Below are positions 6,230 to 7,768 of a DNA stretch of 7,768 nucleotides, piece after piece. Under the pieces are notes generated by a model, which was given only the letters and a program-made list of their open reading frames with translations, did no database searches and was not told the origin of the DNA. Every line of letters starts with the position of its first letter. Position 1 is the stretch's first letter. The DNA comes from Pseudomonadota bacterium (GTDB lineage: Bacteria > Pseudomonadota > Gammaproteobacteria > Burkholderiales > Burkholderiaceae_B), in assembly GCA_023437255.1 (NCBI GenBank), contig JAEZGR010000176.1, positions 1 to 7,768 of the forward strand, written 5' to 3'. The position numbers and the translations under genes were made by a program.

Positions 6230-7132
6230 TCAGGCCCGGGGGTGATGGCGGGCATGCAGTTGTCGCAACCGTTCTCGCGCCACATGAGTGTAAATCTGCG
6301 TGGTGGAAATATCGGCGTGTCCCAGCAGAAGCTGCACCACGCGCAGGTCGGCGCCGTGATTCAGAAGATGCGTTGCAAAGGCATGCCGCAGCACATGAGG
6401 CGAGAGTGGGGCGTGTATGGCAGCCTTGAGCGCATAGCGGCGCACCAGTTGCCAAAACGCCTGACGCGTCATGGCGGCACCTCTTGCTGTGACGAACAAG
6501 GCGTCGCTGCGGTGGACGCCGAGCAGGGCACTGCGGCTCTCGCGCAGGTAACGTTCGACCCAATGCTGGGCTTCGGCGCCCATGGGTACGAGTCGGTCCT
6601 TGCCACCCTTGCCCATGATCACGCGCACGACACCATCGGCAAGATTCACGTCGAGCACGCCCATACTCACCAGTTCGCTGACTCGCAGCCCGGTGGCATA
6701 GAGTGTTTCAAGCATGGCCCGATCGCGCAGGCCCAGCGCTGACGCAAGGTCAGGCGCCTGCAGCAGTGCCTCGACCTGCGCTTCACTGAGTGTCTTGGGA
6801 AAGCGTGGCGGCTGCCTGGACGCCTGCAGCTTGAGGCAGGGGTCGTGGGCGACCAGGCCCTGCCGCCTTGCCCACAGAAAGTAGCGGCGCAGCGCAGCCA
6901 GCCTGCGATTGGCGGTTGAGGCCTTGCTGCTGCCGTGCATGGCGGCGAACCAAGCCTGGATGTCGGCTTCCTGCGCCTCGGGCAAATCTTTTGACGCATG
7001 TTCGCGCAGCCAGCGCTCGAAACCTTCCAGGTCGCGGCGATACGCTGTGAGCGTGTTCTGGGCAAGTCCGTCTTCGAGCCAGAGGGCGTCAATGAAGCGG
7101 TCGATGCTGTCCGAATGAGTGGGAGCGGGCAT
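6230..7132 (-). CDS. xerD: Site-specific tyrosine recombinase XerD
   Basis: XerD works with XerC at the chromosomal dif site to resolve chromosome dimers at cell division, under control of FtsK. The 300-residue product has the SAM-like N-terminal core-binding domain (about 8-92, with LAQNTLTAYRRDL at 23-35) and the catalytic domain (about 110-296). All active-site residues are present: R150 (ATGLRVSEL), K175 (GKGGKDR), H246 and R249 (HVLRHAF), H272 (GHADISTTQIYTHV) and the nucleophile Y281. Length and the GHADISTTQIYTHV block point to XerD rather than XerC or a phage integrase. The position beside housekeeping genes agrees. The ATG has no Shine-Dalgarno sequence; a TAGAAT box ends seven bases upstream on the minus strand. 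Divergent from ffs. Confidence 0.95.
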   Translation of the reverse strand: MPAPTHSDSIDRFIDALWLEDGLAQNTLTAYRRDLEGFERWLREHASKDLPEAQEADIQAWFAAMHGSSKASTANRRLAALRRYFLWARRQGLVAHDPCLKLQASRQPPRFPKTLSEAQVEALLQAPDLASALGLRDRAMLETLYATGLRVSELVSMGVLDVNLADGVVRVIMGKGGKDRLVPMGAEAQHWVERYLRESRSALLGVHRSDALFVTARGAAMTRQAFWQLVRRYALKAAIHAPLSPHVLRHAFATHLLNHGADLRVVQLLLGHADISTTQIYTHVARERLRQLHARHHPRA

Positions 7133-7173
7133 GGCAGCAATTCTAAGCGCTGAGCCTCGTGTTGCGCTTCTGT

Positions 7174-7179
7174 TAAACT
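7174..7179 (+). promoter_or_regulatory. Possible -10 box of the SRP RNA gene
   Basis: TAAACT lies seven bases before the inferred SRP RNA 5' end and matches four of six -10 positions. The -35 region near 7151-7156 (TGAGCC) is a poor match. Confidence 0.35.
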
Positions 7180-7186
7180 CTTTCGT

Positions 7187-7281
7187 GGCGGGCCCCTTCG
7201 CATGGTTCGGCGGCGAACCTGGTCAGGTCGGGAACGAAGCAGCCATAGTCGTGCAGAATCAGTGCCGAAGTCAGGCTCGCC
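7187..7281 (+). ncRNA. ffs: Signal recognition particle 4.5S-type RNA (small bacterial SRP RNA)
   Basis: This is the RNA of the signal recognition particle; it binds Ffh and helps deliver nascent membrane proteins to FtsY. The conserved apical segment is plain: GGTCAGGTC at 7221-7229, a GGAA tetraloop at 7231-7234 and GAAGCAGCC at 7236-7244, the asymmetric-loop signature bound by the Ffh M domain. The ends pair over eight bases, GGCGGGCC (7187-7194) with GGCTCGCC (7274-7281), including one G-U pair, giving a single long hairpin of about 95 bases. The tetraloop is closed by G-C where E. coli has C-G. The exact ends may differ by a few bases. It precedes dnaX with no clear intrinsic terminator between. 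Confidence 0.92.
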
Positions 7282-7370
7282 ATCTCAGTATCTTCTCCAG
7301 GCCCCCGGCCCTGTCGAATGCGGGTACACTTTTCCCTTCCGTTCCGACAGCTATCTGGCTGCACATCCCC
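7282..7370 (+). other. Leader between SRP RNA and dnaX
   Basis: The 89 bases hold a short GC hairpin (GGCC, loop CCC, GGCC at 7300-7310) without a T run, so it is not a standard terminator, and a weak -10-like TACACT at 7325-7330 without a -35 box. No small gene is seen. dnaX may be read from its own weak promoter or from the ffs promoter. Confidence 0.3.
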
Positions 7371-7768
7371 ATGACGTATCTGGTACTGGCACGCAAGTGG
7401 CGGCCGCGTTCGTTCGATACCCTGGTCGGTCAGGATCACGTGGTTCGTGCGCTCACCCACGCGCTGGACACGCAGCGTCTGCATCATGCCTGGTTATTTA
7501 CCGGTACCCGGGGTGTGGGCAAGACAACGCTTTCCCGAATTCTGGCCAAGTCGCTGAATTGCGAGCAGGGCGTCACATCGCGACCCTGCGGTCAGTGCCG
7601 CGCTTGCGTCGAGATCGACGCGGGCCGCTTCGTCGATTATGTCGAGCTCGATGCCGCTTCGAACCGCGGTGTCGATGAGATGACCCAGCTGCTCGAGCAG
7701 GCGGTGTACGCCCCCAGCAGCGCGCGCTTCAAGGTCTACATGATCGACGAAGTGCACATGCTCACGGG
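7371..7768 (+). CDS. dnaX: DNA polymerase III tau/gamma subunit DnaX, N-terminal part (runs off the right edge)
   Basis: DnaX is the ATPase of the clamp loader that places the beta sliding clamp on DNA; its full-length tau form also ties the polymerase cores and DnaB together. The visible 132 residues match the family closely: YLVLARKWRPRSFDTLVGQ (3-21), the Walker A box GTRGVGKTT (45-53), four zinc-binding cysteines (C64, C73, C76, C79), ELDAAS (92-97) and Walker B VYMIDEVHML (122-131) with D126 and E127. The ATG at 7371 gives the standard N-terminus; no Shine-Dalgarno sequence is visible. The C-terminal part lies outside the window, so a frameshift site for the gamma form cannot be examined. 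Confidence 0.96.
   Translation, partial: MTYLVLARKWRPRSFDTLVGQDHVVRALTHALDTQRLHHAWLFTGTRGVGKTTLSRILAKSLNCEQGVTSRPCGQCRACVEIDAGRFVDYVELDAASNRGVDEMTQLLEQAVYAPSSARFKVYMIDEVHMLT

Noticed and set aside
6230..7132. Tyrosine recombinase as a phage or island integrase
   Set aside because: Length, all motif blocks and the setting fit XerD; there is no attachment site or cargo.
7202..7678. Plus-strand open frame running through SRP RNA into dnaX
   Set aside because: It reads through a structured RNA gene and then in the wrong frame over clear dnaX codons.

Overview
The window looks like chromosomal DNA of a GC-rich betaproteobacterium. Burkholderiales is likely, and Alcaligenaceae is my best guess. 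This rests on the mutL, amiC and tsaE neighbourhood, an SRP RNA gene directly in front of dnaX, a Bug-type (TctC-like) solute receptor and the codon use. The family-level placement is inference; no species can be named from the sequence alone.

Layout. Positions 1-3850 hold a four-gene minus-strand operon, transcribed in the order AEC-family carrier, tsaE (tRNA t6A synthesis ATPase), amiC (Tat-exported cell-wall amidase) and mutL (mismatch repair, cut by the left window edge). The carrier stop codon is part of the tsaE ribosome binding site, and amiC starts inside tsaE. Divergent from this operon, at 3951-4943 on the plus strand, is a periplasmic Bug receptor gene with a strong ribosome binding site and a perfect-stem intrinsic terminator. 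A plus-strand tRNA-Arg(CCT) gene with encoded CCA follows at 5019-5093, its -10 box almost touching that terminator.

Positions 5098-7132 hold a second minus-strand group, in transcription order xerD (chromosome dimer resolution recombinase), ybaK (Cys-tRNA(Pro) deacylase) and an IclR-family remnant whose DNA-binding domain is mostly missing. To the right, a small 4.5S-type SRP RNA gene (ffs) and the start of dnaX (DNA polymerase III tau/gamma, cut by the right edge) run on the plus strand and share a 54-bp divergent promoter region with xerD.

The window is mostly housekeeping: mismatch repair, septal peptidoglycan splitting, tRNA modification and editing, protein targeting, replication and chromosome segregation. 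The accessory-looking part is the middle, about 2954-5676: an AEC carrier, an orphan Bug receptor, a tRNA gene and a beheaded IclR regulator. These are the kinds of parts found together in organic-acid uptake loci. I see no mobile element, CRISPR array or phage gene, and no convincing new system. The headless IclR gene and the divergent carrier/receptor pair are the points most worth checking.
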